A DNA stretch of 44,110 nucleotides from Paracoccaceae bacterium. Its GTDB lineage: Bacteria > Pseudomonadota > Alphaproteobacteria > Rhodobacterales > Rhodobacteraceae. The stretch is taken from NCBI GenBank assembly GCA_024742705.1, contig JANSXZ010000027.1:1-44110 (forward strand), read 5' to 3'. Positions within the stretch are counted from its first letter, which is position 1. Each line of letters starts with the position of its first letter. Below are positions 21,616 to 30,334 of the stretch, piece by piece. The translations under genes were made by a program, and so were the position numbers. The notes below the pieces were generated by a model, which did not search any database, had not been told where the DNA came from, and saw nothing but the letters and a program-made list of their open reading frames with translations.

Positions 21616-22791
21616 TCACCCGGTCCGTTCCGTCATCACTTCATCTGCGCATATCCGTGCCAGATGGTCCGTTTGCATCACGTTATCAAGGGTCATTGCG
21701 GCATCAATGAGACCGGGCCGCGCATCCAGCCGTTCCAGAACTTCCTCGACCACCTCGGCCATGTCCAGAAAACCGATGCGCCCGGCGATGAACGCATCCA
21801 GCGCACGCTCCTTTGCGGCATTGAAAACCGCACCGGACAGACCGTGGCGATCCATCACAGCGCGCGCCAGCCGCAGCGCCGGATAGCGTTCGGGATCGGG
21901 CGCGCGAAACGTCAGCTGGGCGATCTGCGCAAGGTCCAGACGATGCACCGGCAGGTTGCGCCTGTCGGGCCAATGCAGCGCATAGCCGATGGCGTGGCGC
22001 ATGTCGGGCGGACCGACATGCGCCATCAGCGCGCCGTCGACGAAACCGACCAGCGCGTGGATCATCGATTCGGGATGCACCACGGTTTCGATCTGGTCGG
22101 GGCGCACGCCGAAGTATTCGCGCGTCTCGATCAGCTCCAGCGCCTTGTTGAACATCGACGCCGAGTCGATGGTGATCCGCTGTCCCATGTCCCAGTTCGG
22201 GTGACTCGAGGCTTCGGCCAGTGTTGCCTTGCGCAGCGCCGCAAGCGGCCAGTCGCGGAACGCGCCGCCCGAGGCGGTGATGATAACGCGCTCGATGGCC
22301 GCCGGATCTTCGCCGACCAGCGCCTGGAAAACCGCCGAATGTTCGCTGTCCACGGGCAACAGCCGCGCGCCGGACGCCCGCGCCGTCTCGAGAATCAGAG
22401 GCCCCGCGCAAACCAGCGATTCCTTGTTGGCCAGCGCCAGGTGCGCGCCCTGTTGCAGCGCCGCAAGACCGGGCGCGAGGCCCGCCGAACCGACGATCGC
22501 GGACATCACCCAATCGGCCGGACGCGCGCCCGCCTCGATCAGCGCCGCGGCCCCGGCCGCCGCCGCGACGCCGCTGCCGGCGAGCGCTTCGCGCAAATCG
22601 GGCAACAGATGGTCATGTGCCGTCACCGCCAGATCGGCACCCAGCCTGCGCGCATCGGCGGCCAGTTGCGCGATGTTGCGCCCGCCCGTCAACGCCACGA
22701 CATCGTATTCGTCAGGCGCGCGCGCGATCAGATCAATGGTGTTCTGCCCGATCGAACCGGTCGCGCCCAGGATCGACACCCGCCGCATCAC
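21616..22791 (-). CDS. dxr: 1-deoxy-D-xylulose-5-phosphate reductoisomerase
   Basis: A 391-residue enzyme of the MEP isoprenoid pathway, converting DXP to MEP with NADPH. The N-terminal nucleotide motif is ILGATGSIGQNTIDLI (about 8-23). The substrate and metal region includes LLPVDSEHSAVFQAL and TASGGAFRDW, and the flexible loop with NWDMGQRITIDSASMFNKALE. Its product feeds UppS in the same cluster. Start overlaps the cdsA stop by four bases. Confidence 0.98.
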   Translation of the reverse strand: MMRRVSILGATGSIGQNTIDLIARAPDEYDVVALTGGRNIAQLAADARRLGADLAVTAHDHLLPDLREALAGSGVAAAAGAAALIEAGARPADWVMSAIVGSAGLAPGLAALQQGAHLALANKESLVCAGPLILETARASGARLLPVDSEHSAVFQALVGEDPAAIERVIITASGGAFRDWPLAALRKATLAEASSHPNWDMGQRITIDSASMFNKALELIETREYFGVRPDQIETVVHPESMIHALVGFVDGALMAHVGPPDMRHAIGYALHWPDRRNLPVHRLDLAQIAQLTFRAPDPERYPALRLARAVMDRHGLSGAVFNAAKERALDAFIAGRIGFLDMAEVVEEVLERLDARPGLIDAAMTLDNVMQTDHLARICADEVMTERTG

Positions 22792-23579
22792 GGCAGCTCC
22801 GCGGGCAAGCCGATGAACGGCATGACCATCAGGAAAAACACCGAAGCGCCCAGCATGCCATCAAAACGGTCCAGCAGCCCGCCATGGCCGGGGATCAGCG
22901 CGCTTGAATCCTTCACGTGCATCTTCCGCTTGACAGCGCTTTCCGCGATGTCGCCCATCTGCGAGGCCATCGAAACCGCCACCGACACCCCGATCAGTTG
23001 CAGCCCCGCGCCGGAATGGCCGGCAAATCCCAGCCCGACCGCCGCAGCCCCCAGCCAGCCGGCCGCGGTCCCCGACCAGGTTTTCTTGGGGCTGACCCGA
23101 GGCCAGAACTTGGGCCCGCCAAGAAACCGGCCGGCGAAATACCCGGCCACATCGGTGACCACCACGACCGAGGCCAGCCAGAGCATCCAGAGGAACCCCA
23201 GTTCGTCGCGGACCGTCATCATGCCGAAACCGGCCCAGACCACCAGCACCGAGAAGGTGGTGAAGACCGTGCGATTGTGATCCAGCCGCCCCAGACCGAC
23301 CAGCGCCGGCAGGAAAAGCAAAGGCAGCGCAAGGCCCACGGGCAGATAGATCGCCACCATCACGGCGGTGCCCGCCCCGGCCCCCAGTTGCCACGCCAGG
23401 GCCGGCTGGTCGGGCGACACCATGCGCACCAGTTCCCAGATCATCGCACCGCAAATCGCCGCCACGAACAGGTGGAACACATCGCCGCCGAAAGCCACCG
23501 CGCCCAGACCGACCACAACCATCACCGCGCCCGATATCATTCGGGCGGCCAGATCGGACCAGCGCTCGTTGCCGGTCAT
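22788..23579 (-). CDS. cdsA: Phosphatidate cytidylyltransferase
   Basis: A 263-residue polytopic membrane enzyme making CDP-diacylglycerol from phosphatidic acid and CTP. The C-terminal signature is present in full: VSPKKTWSGTAAGW and KDSSALIPGHGGLLDRFDGML. Several membrane helices precede it. The start at 23579 overlaps the uppS stop by four bases, and MTGNERWSDLAARM fits the family N-terminus; longer upstream frames overlap uppS fully and are rejected. Confidence 0.96.
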   Translation of the reverse strand: MTGNERWSDLAARMISGAVMVVVGLGAVAFGGDVFHLFVAAICGAMIWELVRMVSPDQPALAWQLGAGAGTAVMVAIYLPVGLALPLLFLPALVGLGRLDHNRTVFTTFSVLVVWAGFGMMTVRDELGFLWMLWLASVVVVTDVAGYFAGRFLGGPKFWPRVSPKKTWSGTAAGWLGAAAVGLGFAGHSGAGLQLIGVSVAVSMASQMGDIAESAVKRKMHVKDSSALIPGHGGLLDRFDGMLGASVFFLMVMPFIGLPAELP

Positions 23580-24310
23580 GCGCTTGTCGCTCCGAACCGA
23601 CGCTCGCGGGCGCCATAACCCTTGCAGAGCCGCGCCAGTTCGTCGCCGGTGAAGTCCGGCCAGAGCGTATCGATGAATTCGTATTCGGCATAGGCCGACT
23701 GCCACAGCAGGAAATTCGAAATCCGCGCCTCGCCGCTGGTCCGGATCACCAGATCGGGGTCGGGCAACACCCGCGTGTCCAGGTAGCGCGGCAGGGTTTC
23801 CTCGTCCACGTCGTCGGGGCACAGCTTGCCCGAGGCCACATCGGCGGCCAGAAGCCGCGTGGCGCGGGCCACCTCGTCGCGCGCGCCGTAATTCAGCGCG
23901 ATCGTCAGGTTGATCTGGGTGTTGTGGCGGGTCAGCGCCTCGACCTCGTCCATCAGCGCGATCAGCTTGGCATCCAGCCGCACCCGGTCGCCGATGAAGC
24001 GCACCCGCACATGTTCGTCGTGCAGCGCGCGCATTTCCTTGGCGATATAGCGGCGAAACAGGTTCATCAGTCCGGCAACCTCGACCTGGGTGCGCTTCCA
24101 GTTTTCGGTCGAAAAGGCGAAGATCGTGAGATACTCGATGCCCAGATCCTTGGATGCCTGGACGATCTCGCGCACCCGTTTGGCCCCCGCGTGATGCCCG
24201 TAAAGGCGCGGACGATGGCGCGCCTGGGCCCAGCGTCCGTTGCCATCCATGATGATGGCAACGTGTTTGAGACCATGCGGCGGCGCGTTGTCGAGGGCAG
24301 AGTGTTGCAC
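23576..24310 (-). CDS. uppS: Undecaprenyl diphosphate synthase
   Basis: A 244-residue cis-prenyltransferase making the C55 carrier lipid for peptidoglycan and O-antigen. Catalytic Asp22 lies in IIMDGNGRWAQARHRPRLYG; the segment YLTIFAFSTENWKR and the C-terminal DLVIRTSGEARISNFLLWQS are family signatures. It lies six bases after frr and overlaps cdsA by four. Confidence 0.98.
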   Translation of the reverse strand: MQHSALDNAPPHGLKHVAIIMDGNGRWAQARHRPRLYGHHAGAKRVREIVQASKDLGIEYLTIFAFSTENWKRTQVEVAGLMNLFRRYIAKEMRALHDEHVRVRFIGDRVRLDAKLIALMDEVEALTRHNTQINLTIALNYGARDEVARATRLLAADVASGKLCPDDVDEETLPRYLDTRVLPDPDLVIRTSGEARISNFLLWQSAYAEYEFIDTLWPDFTGDELARLCKGYGARERRFGATSA

Positions 24311-24316
24311 GTCGGA

Positions 24317-24880
24317 TCAGACCTGCATGATTTCGGCTTGCTTGGTCTCCAGTTGCGCATCGACCGCCTTGATCATCGTATCGGTCAATTCCTGAACCTC
24401 GGTCTCCCAGAACTTCTGATCGTCTTCCGACAGGCCATCGGCCTTGGCCTTCTTGATCTGGTCCATGCCGTCGCGCCGGACGTTGCGGATCGCCACGCGC
24501 GCGCTTTCGGCGTATTGCCCGGCCACCTTGGTCAGATCGCGGCGACGCTCCTCGTTCAGTTCGGGGATCGGCAGCATGATGATGGTCCCGTTAAGCTGCG
24601 GGTTGATCCCCAGCCCGCTTTCACGGATCGCCTTTTCCACCTTGCTGACAAGGCCCTTGTCCCAGACATTGATCGTGACCATGCGCGGTTCGGGCACGTT
24701 CACGGTGCCGACCTGGTTGATCGGGGTCTTCTGGCCATAAGCCTCGACCATCACTGGCTCAAGCATCGAAGCGCTTGCGCGCCCGGTGCGAAGCGATGCG
24801 AATTCGGTGCGCAGGTTCGCCATGGCTCCGTCCATCCGCCTTTGCAGATCGTCGGTGTCCAGTTCGAAGTCTTCTGCCAT
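24317..24880 (-). CDS. frr: Ribosome recycling factor
   Basis: A 187-residue two-domain protein that, with EF-G, splits the post-termination ribosome. The long three-helix bundle and the conserved segment [20 protein letters not shown] near residue 30, followed by [18 protein letters not shown], identify it. It follows pyrH by 40 bases, the usual order. Confidence 0.98.
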   Translation of the reverse strand: MAEDFELDTDDLQRRMDGAMANLRTEFASLRTGRASASMLEPVMVEAYGQKTPINQVGTVNVPEPRMVTINVWDKGLVSKVEKAIRESGLGINPQLNGTIIMLPIPELNEERRRDLTKVAGQYAESARVAIRNVRRDGMDQIKKAKADGLSEDDQKFWETEVQELTDTMIKAVDAQLETKQAEIMQV

Positions 24881-24920
24881 GCGCTCTACTCCTCAGTCTT
24901 CTTGTGGGGCCTTCATAACG

Positions 24921-25658
24921 TCAACCCTGCACCCTTGTATAGGTGCCTTGCCCGGCCAGAATTCCACGAAACCCGCCGGGTTCGTCCAGCGAGAAGACGA
25001 TGATCGGCAGGCTGTTGTCGCGTGCCAGCGCGATTGCGCTGGCGTCCATCACCCCAAGCCGCTTCGACAGGCAATCGTCATAGCTGACCGTGTCGTAGCG
25101 CACCGCATCGGCATGCTTGTTGGGATCCTTGTCATAGACCCCATCGACCTTGGTGCCCTTGAAGATCGCCTCGCAGGACATTTCGTTGGCCCGCAGGGTG
25201 GCGGCGGTGTCGGTGGTGAAATACGGGTTGCCGGTGCCCGCGGCAAAGATGCACACGCGCTTTTTCTCCAGATGGCGCACCGCGCGCCGCCGGATGTAGG
25301 GCTCGGCCACTTCGTTCATGGTGATGGCGCTGATCACGCGGGTGTGCACGCCCAGCTGGTCCAGCGCCGATTGCATCGCCAGCGCGTTCATTACCGTGGC
25401 CAGCATGCCCATGTAATCGGCGGTGGTGCGTTCCATGCCCTGCGCGCTGCCCTGGAGGCCGCGAAAGATATTGCCGCCGCCGATCACCATGCATATCTCG
25501 ACGCCCATGTCGCGAACGGATTTGACCTCGGCGGCGATCCGTTCGACAGTCGGCGGGTGCAGGCCATAGCCTTGCGGGCCCATCAGCGCCTCGCCCGAAA
25601 TCTTCAGCATGACGCGTCGGAACGCGGTTTCGGCGGGCGGTTTTTCGGCTGGGGTCAT
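24921..25658 (-). CDS. pyrH: UMP kinase
   Basis: A 245-residue amino-acid-kinase-fold enzyme phosphorylating UMP to UDP. The N-terminal KISGEALMG, glycine loop [11 protein letters not shown] and [16 protein letters not shown] are diagnostic. It begins the long minus-strand cluster and is divergent from miaA, with 92 bases between, which should hold both promoters. Confidence 0.98.
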   Translation of the reverse strand: MTPAEKPPAETAFRRVMLKISGEALMGPQGYGLHPPTVERIAAEVKSVRDMGVEICMVIGGGNIFRGLQGSAQGMERTTADYMGMLATVMNALAMQSALDQLGVHTRVISAITMNEVAEPYIRRRAVRHLEKKRVCIFAAGTGNPYFTTDTAATLRANEMSCEAIFKGTKVDGVYDKDPNKHADAVRYDTVSYDDCLSKRLGVMDASAIALARDNSLPIIVFSLDEPGGFRGILAGQGTYTRVQG

Positions 25659-25750
25659 GTTGCACTCCGGGGGGACGCAGGGGTATTCGGGCGCAAAATG
25701 AATGAAATCGCGGGCAGGTTCAATGCGCGATCAAGCCAAGGCCCGATAGT

Positions 25751-26602
25751 ATGACCGCACCGCCCTTGCCACGCCTCGATCCCGACCGGCCGGTGCTGAT
25801 CGCTGGGCCGACGGCATCCGGCAAATCCGATCTGGCGCTCAGAATCGCCGACGCATCCGGTGGCGTGATCATCAACGCCGACGCAAGCCAGGTCTATGAC
25901 TGCTGGCGGGTTGTCACCGCGCGGCCATCGCCGCAGGACTGCGCGCGCCATCCACACCGGCTCTATGGGCATGTGCCCTGGAACGTTGTCCATTCCGCCG
26001 GCGACTGGCTGCGCGAGGTCGCGCCGCTGCTGCGCGCCGGGGCAGGCGCGCGGCCCATAATAGTCGGTGGCACCGGGCTGTTCTTTGCCGCGCTGACCCA
26101 AGGGCTGGCCGACATACCGCCGGTGCCGCCGCAGGTGCGCGCGCGCGCCGACAAGATGGCGCTTGCGGCGCTGCGCGACGCGCTCGATCCGGCCAACCGC
26201 GCGCGGGTGCAACGCGCCTGGGAAGTGCAGCAGGCCACCGGGCGCGGCCTTGCCGCCTGGCACGACGCGACGCCGCCGCCGATGCTGGATGTCGCCGCGT
26301 GCCACGCGCTGGTGCTGGAGGCGCCCCGCGACTGGCTGAGCCCGCGCATCGCCACCCGGTTCGACAGGATGATCGCCGCGGGTGCGCTGGACGAGGTGGC
26401 CGCGATGCGCGCGCATCACGATCCGTCACTGCCGGCCTTCCGCGCGATCGGTGTTCCCGAACTGATGGCGCATGTCGCCGGTGACATCGATCTGGATACC
26501 GCGCGCGACCGTGCGGTGATCGCCACCCGGCAATATGCCAAGCGGCAACGCACCTGGTTTCGGGCGCGAATGGCGGGATGGACCCCGATCGCGCCCGGAT
26601 GA
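25751..26602 (+). CDS. miaA: tRNA dimethylallyltransferase MiaA
   Basis: A 283-residue enzyme adding dimethylallyl to A37 of tRNAs reading U-starting codons. The P-loop is GPTASGKS (19-26); [20 protein letters not shown] and the later RLYGHVPW and [17 protein letters not shown] are family motifs. Its donor, dimethylallyl diphosphate, comes from the pathway containing Dxr. Slightly shorter than the roughly 300 residues usual, with a short C-terminus. Confidence 0.97.
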   Translation: MTAPPLPRLDPDRPVLIAGPTASGKSDLALRIADASGGVIINADASQVYDCWRVVTARPSPQDCARHPHRLYGHVPWNVVHSAGDWLREVAPLLRAGAGARPIIVGGTGLFFAALTQGLADIPPVPPQVRARADKMALAALRDALDPANRARVQRAWEVQQATGRGLAAWHDATPPPMLDVAACHALVLEAPRDWLSPRIATRFDRMIAAGALDEVAAMRAHHDPSLPAFRAIGVPELMAHVAGDIDLDTARDRAVIATRQYAKRQRTWFRARMAGWTPIAPG

Positions 26603-26613
26603 TCGCAGCGGCC

Positions 26614-26631
26614 GGTTGCACTTTTGCAACC
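26614..26631. promoter_or_regulatory. Inverted repeat upstream of the AraC-type gene
   Basis: GGTTGCA-CTTT-TGCAACC is a perfect 7-bp inverted repeat starting 11 bases after miaA. Flanking CAGC and GCTG extend the pairing with a bulge. No T-run follows, so it is either a weak miaA terminator or an operator for the regulator gene 40 bases on. A related sequence, CTTTTTTGCAAG, lies at 27569-27580 after the regulator gene. Confidence 0.4.
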
Positions 26632-26671
26632 GCTGTGATCTGGAAGGCCGCGAATTCACCGCAGGGACATA

Positions 26672-27541
26672 TTGAATTCGCACATGTCGGCCGAATCCGC
26701 CTTTCACCCACCCACCGCTTCGGTGCAACTGCTGACGCTGGCACAGCTGACCCATGGCGGCGACTGGCAGCTCGAGCTTGCGCATGACCGCGACGCGCAT
26801 CTGCTGATCTGGATCACGCGCGGACAGGGCGTGGCGCTGTTTGACGGCATCCGCCGCGGCATCGGCACCCACAACGCGCTGTTCGTGCCAGCGCGCACGC
26901 TGATGGCAGTGCACCTTGGCCGGCAGGCCTATGGCCAGGCGGTTGTGGTGCCGCGGGATGCCGACCATCTGTTTCCGGCCGAGCCCTGGCACCTGCGCAT
27001 CCGCGACGTGATGGCACAAAAGGAACTGACCGCGCTGTTCGAGGCAATGGGACGCGAGCAATCCTCGGCACGGGCGCTGCACGATGCGGCGATGTCGGCA
27101 CAGGCCAGACTGATGGCGATCTGGCTGCACCGCCACATCGAGGCCAGCGCCGATCCTGCCAGGCCCGACCGCGCCACCCTTCTGATGCAGCGGTTTTCGG
27201 CCCGCATCGTCGCGCATTATCACAGCAAGCAGACGTTGGCGGAACATGCCGCCGCGCTTTCGGTAACGCCGACGCATCTGAACCGCGTCTGCCGGGCGGC
27301 GACCGGCAAGACCGCTTCGGCGCTGCTGAGCGAACGCCTCGTGCACGCCGCACGCCGCCTTCTGGCCGGCACCGATGCCCCCGTGGGGCATATCGCCACG
27401 CACCTGGGATTTGCCAGCGCGGCGTATTTCACCCGGTTCATGCTGCACCATTGCGGCCTGACGCCCACGGCACTGCGCCGCGCGGCCGAGAACCCGCAAC
27501 GCCAACAGGGCGCACAGCCCCTGCCCCGGCTGGCGCGCTAA
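26672..27541 (+). CDS. AraC-family transcriptional regulator
   Basis: About 289 residues: an N-terminal cupin-like sensor domain (LLIWITRGQGVALFDGIRR around 50-68) and a C-terminal AraC double helix-turn-helix (QTLAEHAAALSVTPTHLNRV, then PVGHIATHLGFASAAYFTRF and the signature GLTPTALRR). The start is uncertain: TTG at 26672 has AGGG six bases upstream, while ATG at 26684 would shorten it by four residues and lies too far from that site. It precedes the ABC importer operon on the same strand, so it may control it, but the ligand is unknown. Confidence 0.9.
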   Translation: MNSHMSAESAFHPPTASVQLLTLAQLTHGGDWQLELAHDRDAHLLIWITRGQGVALFDGIRRGIGTHNALFVPARTLMAVHLGRQAYGQAVVVPRDADHLFPAEPWHLRIRDVMAQKELTALFEAMGREQSSARALHDAAMSAQARLMAIWLHRHIEASADPARPDRATLLMQRFSARIVAHYHSKQTLAEHAAALSVTPTHLNRVCRAATGKTASALLSERLVHAARRLLAGTDAPVGHIATHLGFASAAYFTRFMLHHCGLTPTALRRAAENPQRQQGAQPLPRLAR

Positions 27542-27891
27542 TTCGGCCACGGCCCGGTGCTTGCGTCGCTTTTTTGCAAGTCACATGTCGGATTCCGACC
27601 ATTGATCGGCGAAACCAAGCGTTGACGCGGCCGGTTAACTTGTGCGGAATGAACGCACGGCGGTCTTCGGGCCGATCGCGCACAGCCCCGGGGCCGCAGT
27701 ACCGGCACATGGCGGTTGATCGACTGGCGGGCGCACCGCGCCGAAAACGCCACAGCGCGACCTGAACGCACCGCGCGGGCGCCGCGTGGCACGACATGAA
27801 TCCGCTGCGCGCGCCACCGATGGCCTGCCGCAGGGCACAAAGACAACAAGGCCCCGGAACCAGGGGCCGAGACCGAACAACAGGGGACCCA
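27542..27891 (+). other. 350-base leader region before the ABC importer operon
   Basis: No gene is supported here. It holds CTTGC ... GCAAG around a T-run (27560-27580), a perfect GTCGGA-T-TCCGAC repeat (27587-27599), a TTGACG (27622-27627) with only a poor -10, and a GGCCCC-N7-GGGGCC hairpin (27850-27868) 23 bases before the first permease start. AGGGGA precedes that start. The usual place of a substrate-binding protein gene is empty. Confidence 0.45.
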
Positions 27892-28944
27892 ATGGGACTG
27901 TTTATCTTACGCAGAACGGGTGTGATGATCCTGACGGCCTTGTGCCTGACGTACATCGTGTTCTTCATGACGAACCTCTTTCCGAACCTTGAGAAACTGG
28001 CCAAGACCCAGGGCAATTTCCGCATGTCCGACGAGGCGGTGCTGAGCTGGTTGACCAAGGAAGGCTACATGCAGCCAACGCCGGTCAAATATGGCCAGTG
28101 GCTGGGCGTGCTGCCGGGCTGGACGCTGGAAACCGAGGACGGCGTGACCGGGCGCTGCGTGCGCGGCACCGTCACCCCGGACGAGGCGGCCGCGGCCCCC
28201 ACCTTCTGCGGCATCCTGCAAGGCGACTGGGGCCGCTCGACCGTGTTCAAGGACGAGGTTTCGACCATCGTCGCCGCGCGTCTGAGCAACACCGGCAAGC
28301 TGATGGGCTGGGTTCTGGTGCTGATGATCCCCATGGCGCTTCTGGTGGGCGTGCTGGCGGGAATGCGCGAGGGATCGGCCACCGACCGCACCCTTTCGAC
28401 ATTCTCGATCGCCACCACCGCCACGCCGGAATACGTCTCGGGCGTGATCTTCATCGCGGTCTTCGCATCTTCGGCGGTGGGGCTGAAATGGTTCAAGGGC
28501 ACAGCCACATCGGCGATGGAGAACGCCACATTCGAAAACTTCTTCCTGCCGGTTCTGACGATTTCGCTTTACGGGATGGGATACATCGCGCGGATGACGC
28601 GGGCGTCGATGACCGAGGTGATGACGGCGCAATACATCCGCACCGCCCGCCTGAAGGGCGTTTCGTTTCCCAACATCGTGGTTAAACACGCCCTGCGCAA
28701 CGCCCTGATCGCACCGTTCACAGTGATCATGTTGCAATTCCCGTGGCTTCTGAACGGCGTCGTGATCGTAGAGACGTTGTTCAACTACAAGGGCTTCGGC
28801 TGGGTTCTGGTGCAGGCGGCGGGCAACAACGACATCGAACTGCTGCTGGCCGTATCGGTCGTGTCGGTTATCGTGGTGCTGGTGACGCAGCTGATATCGT
28901 ATATCGGCTATGTCTACCTCAACCCGCGCATTCGCATTTCATAA
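27892..28944 (+). CDS. Peptide/nickel-type ABC importer permease (DppB-like)
   Basis: A 350-residue inner-membrane permease. The N-terminal helix (GLFILRRTGVMILTALCLTY) and the C-terminal block with the EAA loop (YIRTARLKGVSFPNIVVKHA then RNALIAPFTV) fit the DppB family. Between the first helix and the usual GDWGRS segment (111-116) there is an insertion of about 35 residues (73-106) with two cysteines, Cys89 and Cys106, that would lie in the periplasm and could form a disulfide. The start at 27892 has AGGGGA upstream. Twelve bases separate it from the second permease. Confidence 0.92.
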   Translation: MGLFILRRTGVMILTALCLTYIVFFMTNLFPNLEKLAKTQGNFRMSDEAVLSWLTKEGYMQPTPVKYGQWLGVLPGWTLETEDGVTGRCVRGTVTPDEAAAAPTFCGILQGDWGRSTVFKDEVSTIVAARLSNTGKLMGWVLVLMIPMALLVGVLAGMREGSATDRTLSTFSIATTATPEYVSGVIFIAVFASSAVGLKWFKGTATSAMENATFENFFLPVLTISLYGMGYIARMTRASMTEVMTAQYIRTARLKGVSFPNIVVKHALRNALIAPFTVIMLQFPWLLNGVVIVETLFNYKGFGWVLVQAAGNNDIELLLAVSVVSVIVVLVTQLISYIGYVYLNPRIRIS

Positions 28945-28956
28945 GGAGGCGGGACC

Positions 28957-30150
28957 ATGGAACCTTTGACTTGGGGCGCAATCATCGTCCGGCTTCTGAC
29001 CCAGTTCATTCCGGTCTGGATTGCCCTGGCGGTGCTGTTCGGCGCATCGATTGCCTACAAACGGAAACTGGGCCTTTACGGCAAGCTGTTTGACAGCCCG
29101 ATCGGCATGGTCGGCTTCGGGCTGGTGATGTTCTGGGTGTTCACCGGGCTGTTCGGGGCGATGGACCTGATCGTCACGCACGATCCGCTTTCGCAGGTGT
29201 CGGGCATGAAGAACAAGGTGCCGGGCACGCCGATGCGCGGCGCCGAGGATGGCGAATATGCCTATTATCTGCTGGGTGGCGACAACCTGGCACGCGATGT
29301 CTTCAGCCGGATGGTATCGGGCGCCTGGGTGGTGGTGCAGATCGCGCCTCTGGCCACGCTGTTCGCCTTCATGGTGGGCATCACGCTGGGCCTGCCGGCG
29401 GGCTATTACGGCGGACGGCTGGACACGCTGCTTTCGTTCCTGGCCAACCTGATTCTGGCCTTCCCGGTCATCTTGCTGTTCTACCTGCTGGTCACGCCCG
29501 AGATCGTGGCGACGGGTGTGCCGAACTTCATGGCGATCGTGCTGTTCATCTTCCCGCTGATCTTTGTCGGCGTGTTGCTGAACTCGCGGTATTACACGCA
29601 GCCTTCGTTCCGCACGCCGCTTCTGATCGGGGTGCTGGGGGTGATGCTCTGGCTGTATCTGTCGCTGATCTCGGAGGCCGGATCGGTGGTGCAGGTGCTG
29701 CCGGGCTTTCTGGATCTGTTCGATATTCCGGGTGGAATCCTGGTGGTCTTCGTTTCGGTGGTCTTCGTGAATTCGCCCACGGTATTCCGTATCGTGCGCG
29801 GGCTGGCGATGGACATCAAGACCCGCGACTATGTGGCCGCCGCGCAGACCCGTGGCGAGGGCCCCTGGTACATCATGCTCTGGGAGATCCTGCCCAATGC
29901 GCGTGGCCCGCTGATCGTCGATTTCTGCCTGCGCATCGGCTATACGACGATCCTTCTGGGCACTCTGGGCTTTTTCGGGCTGGGGCTGCCGCCGGAAAGC
30001 CCGGACTGGGGCAGCACGATCAACGAGGGGCGCAAGCTGCTTTCGATCTACCTGCACCCGGCGCTGCCGCCGGCGGTTGCGCTGCTGAGCCTGGTTCTGG
30101 GACTGAACCTTCTGGCCGACGGGCTGCGTGAAGAAAGCCTGAAGGACTGA
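28957..30150 (+). CDS. Peptide-type ABC importer permease (DppC-like) with extra membrane segments
   Basis: A 397-residue permease, about 100 residues longer than ordinary DppC. It has an additional N-terminal helix (WIALAVLFGASIAYK, 21-35), then the usual periplasmic part ending LGGDNLARDVFSRMVSG, helices, and the EAA loop DYVAAAQTRGEGPWYIMLWE (291-310). Between the helix ending near residue 180 and the helix starting near 260, where DppC proteins have a few residues, lies an insertion with two more hydrophobic stretches (FMAIVLFIFPLIFVGVLL and LLIGVLGVMLWLYLSLI). A strong AAGGAGG precedes the start. It works with the DppB-like and ATPase genes. Confidence 0.92.
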   Translation: MEPLTWGAIIVRLLTQFIPVWIALAVLFGASIAYKRKLGLYGKLFDSPIGMVGFGLVMFWVFTGLFGAMDLIVTHDPLSQVSGMKNKVPGTPMRGAEDGEYAYYLLGGDNLARDVFSRMVSGAWVVVQIAPLATLFAFMVGITLGLPAGYYGGRLDTLLSFLANLILAFPVILLFYLLVTPEIVATGVPNFMAIVLFIFPLIFVGVLLNSRYYTQPSFRTPLLIGVLGVMLWLYLSLISEAGSVVQVLPGFLDLFDIPGGILVVFVSVVFVNSPTVFRIVRGLAMDIKTRDYVAAAQTRGEGPWYIMLWEILPNARGPLIVDFCLRIGYTTILLGTLGFFGLGLPPESPDWGSTINEGRKLLSIYLHPALPPAVALLSLVLGLNLLADGLREESLKD

Positions 30151-30251
30151 TGGCGGCGCTGCGGCACAGCCACGCGGCGCGCGGCGTCCGGTCCTTTCCG
30201 CGACGGCACCGCGTCCGCGCGGGCGGCGCAACAGGTTGAACCGACGGGACC

Positions 30252-30297
30252 GGGGGCCAGCCCCCGGACCCCCGGGATATTTTGGGCAAGGGGAAAG
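30252..30297 (+). repeat. Rhodobacteraceae-type intergenic repeat
   Basis: GGGGGCCAGCCCCC forms a small hairpin and is followed by GGACCCCCGGGATATTTT and GGGCAAGGGGAAAG. I recall this pattern, a GC-rich palindrome followed by a TATTTT-GGCAAG-GAAAG tail, as a frequent intergenic repeat in Rhodobacteraceae genomes; that memory is not checked here. It lies between the second permease and the ATPase gene, and may attenuate transcription into the ATPase gene. A degenerate tail occurs at 42231-42262. Confidence 0.55.
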
Positions 30298-30334
30298 CCG
30301 GGTGGTTTTCCGATCCGCCGACAGGGAGACGACG

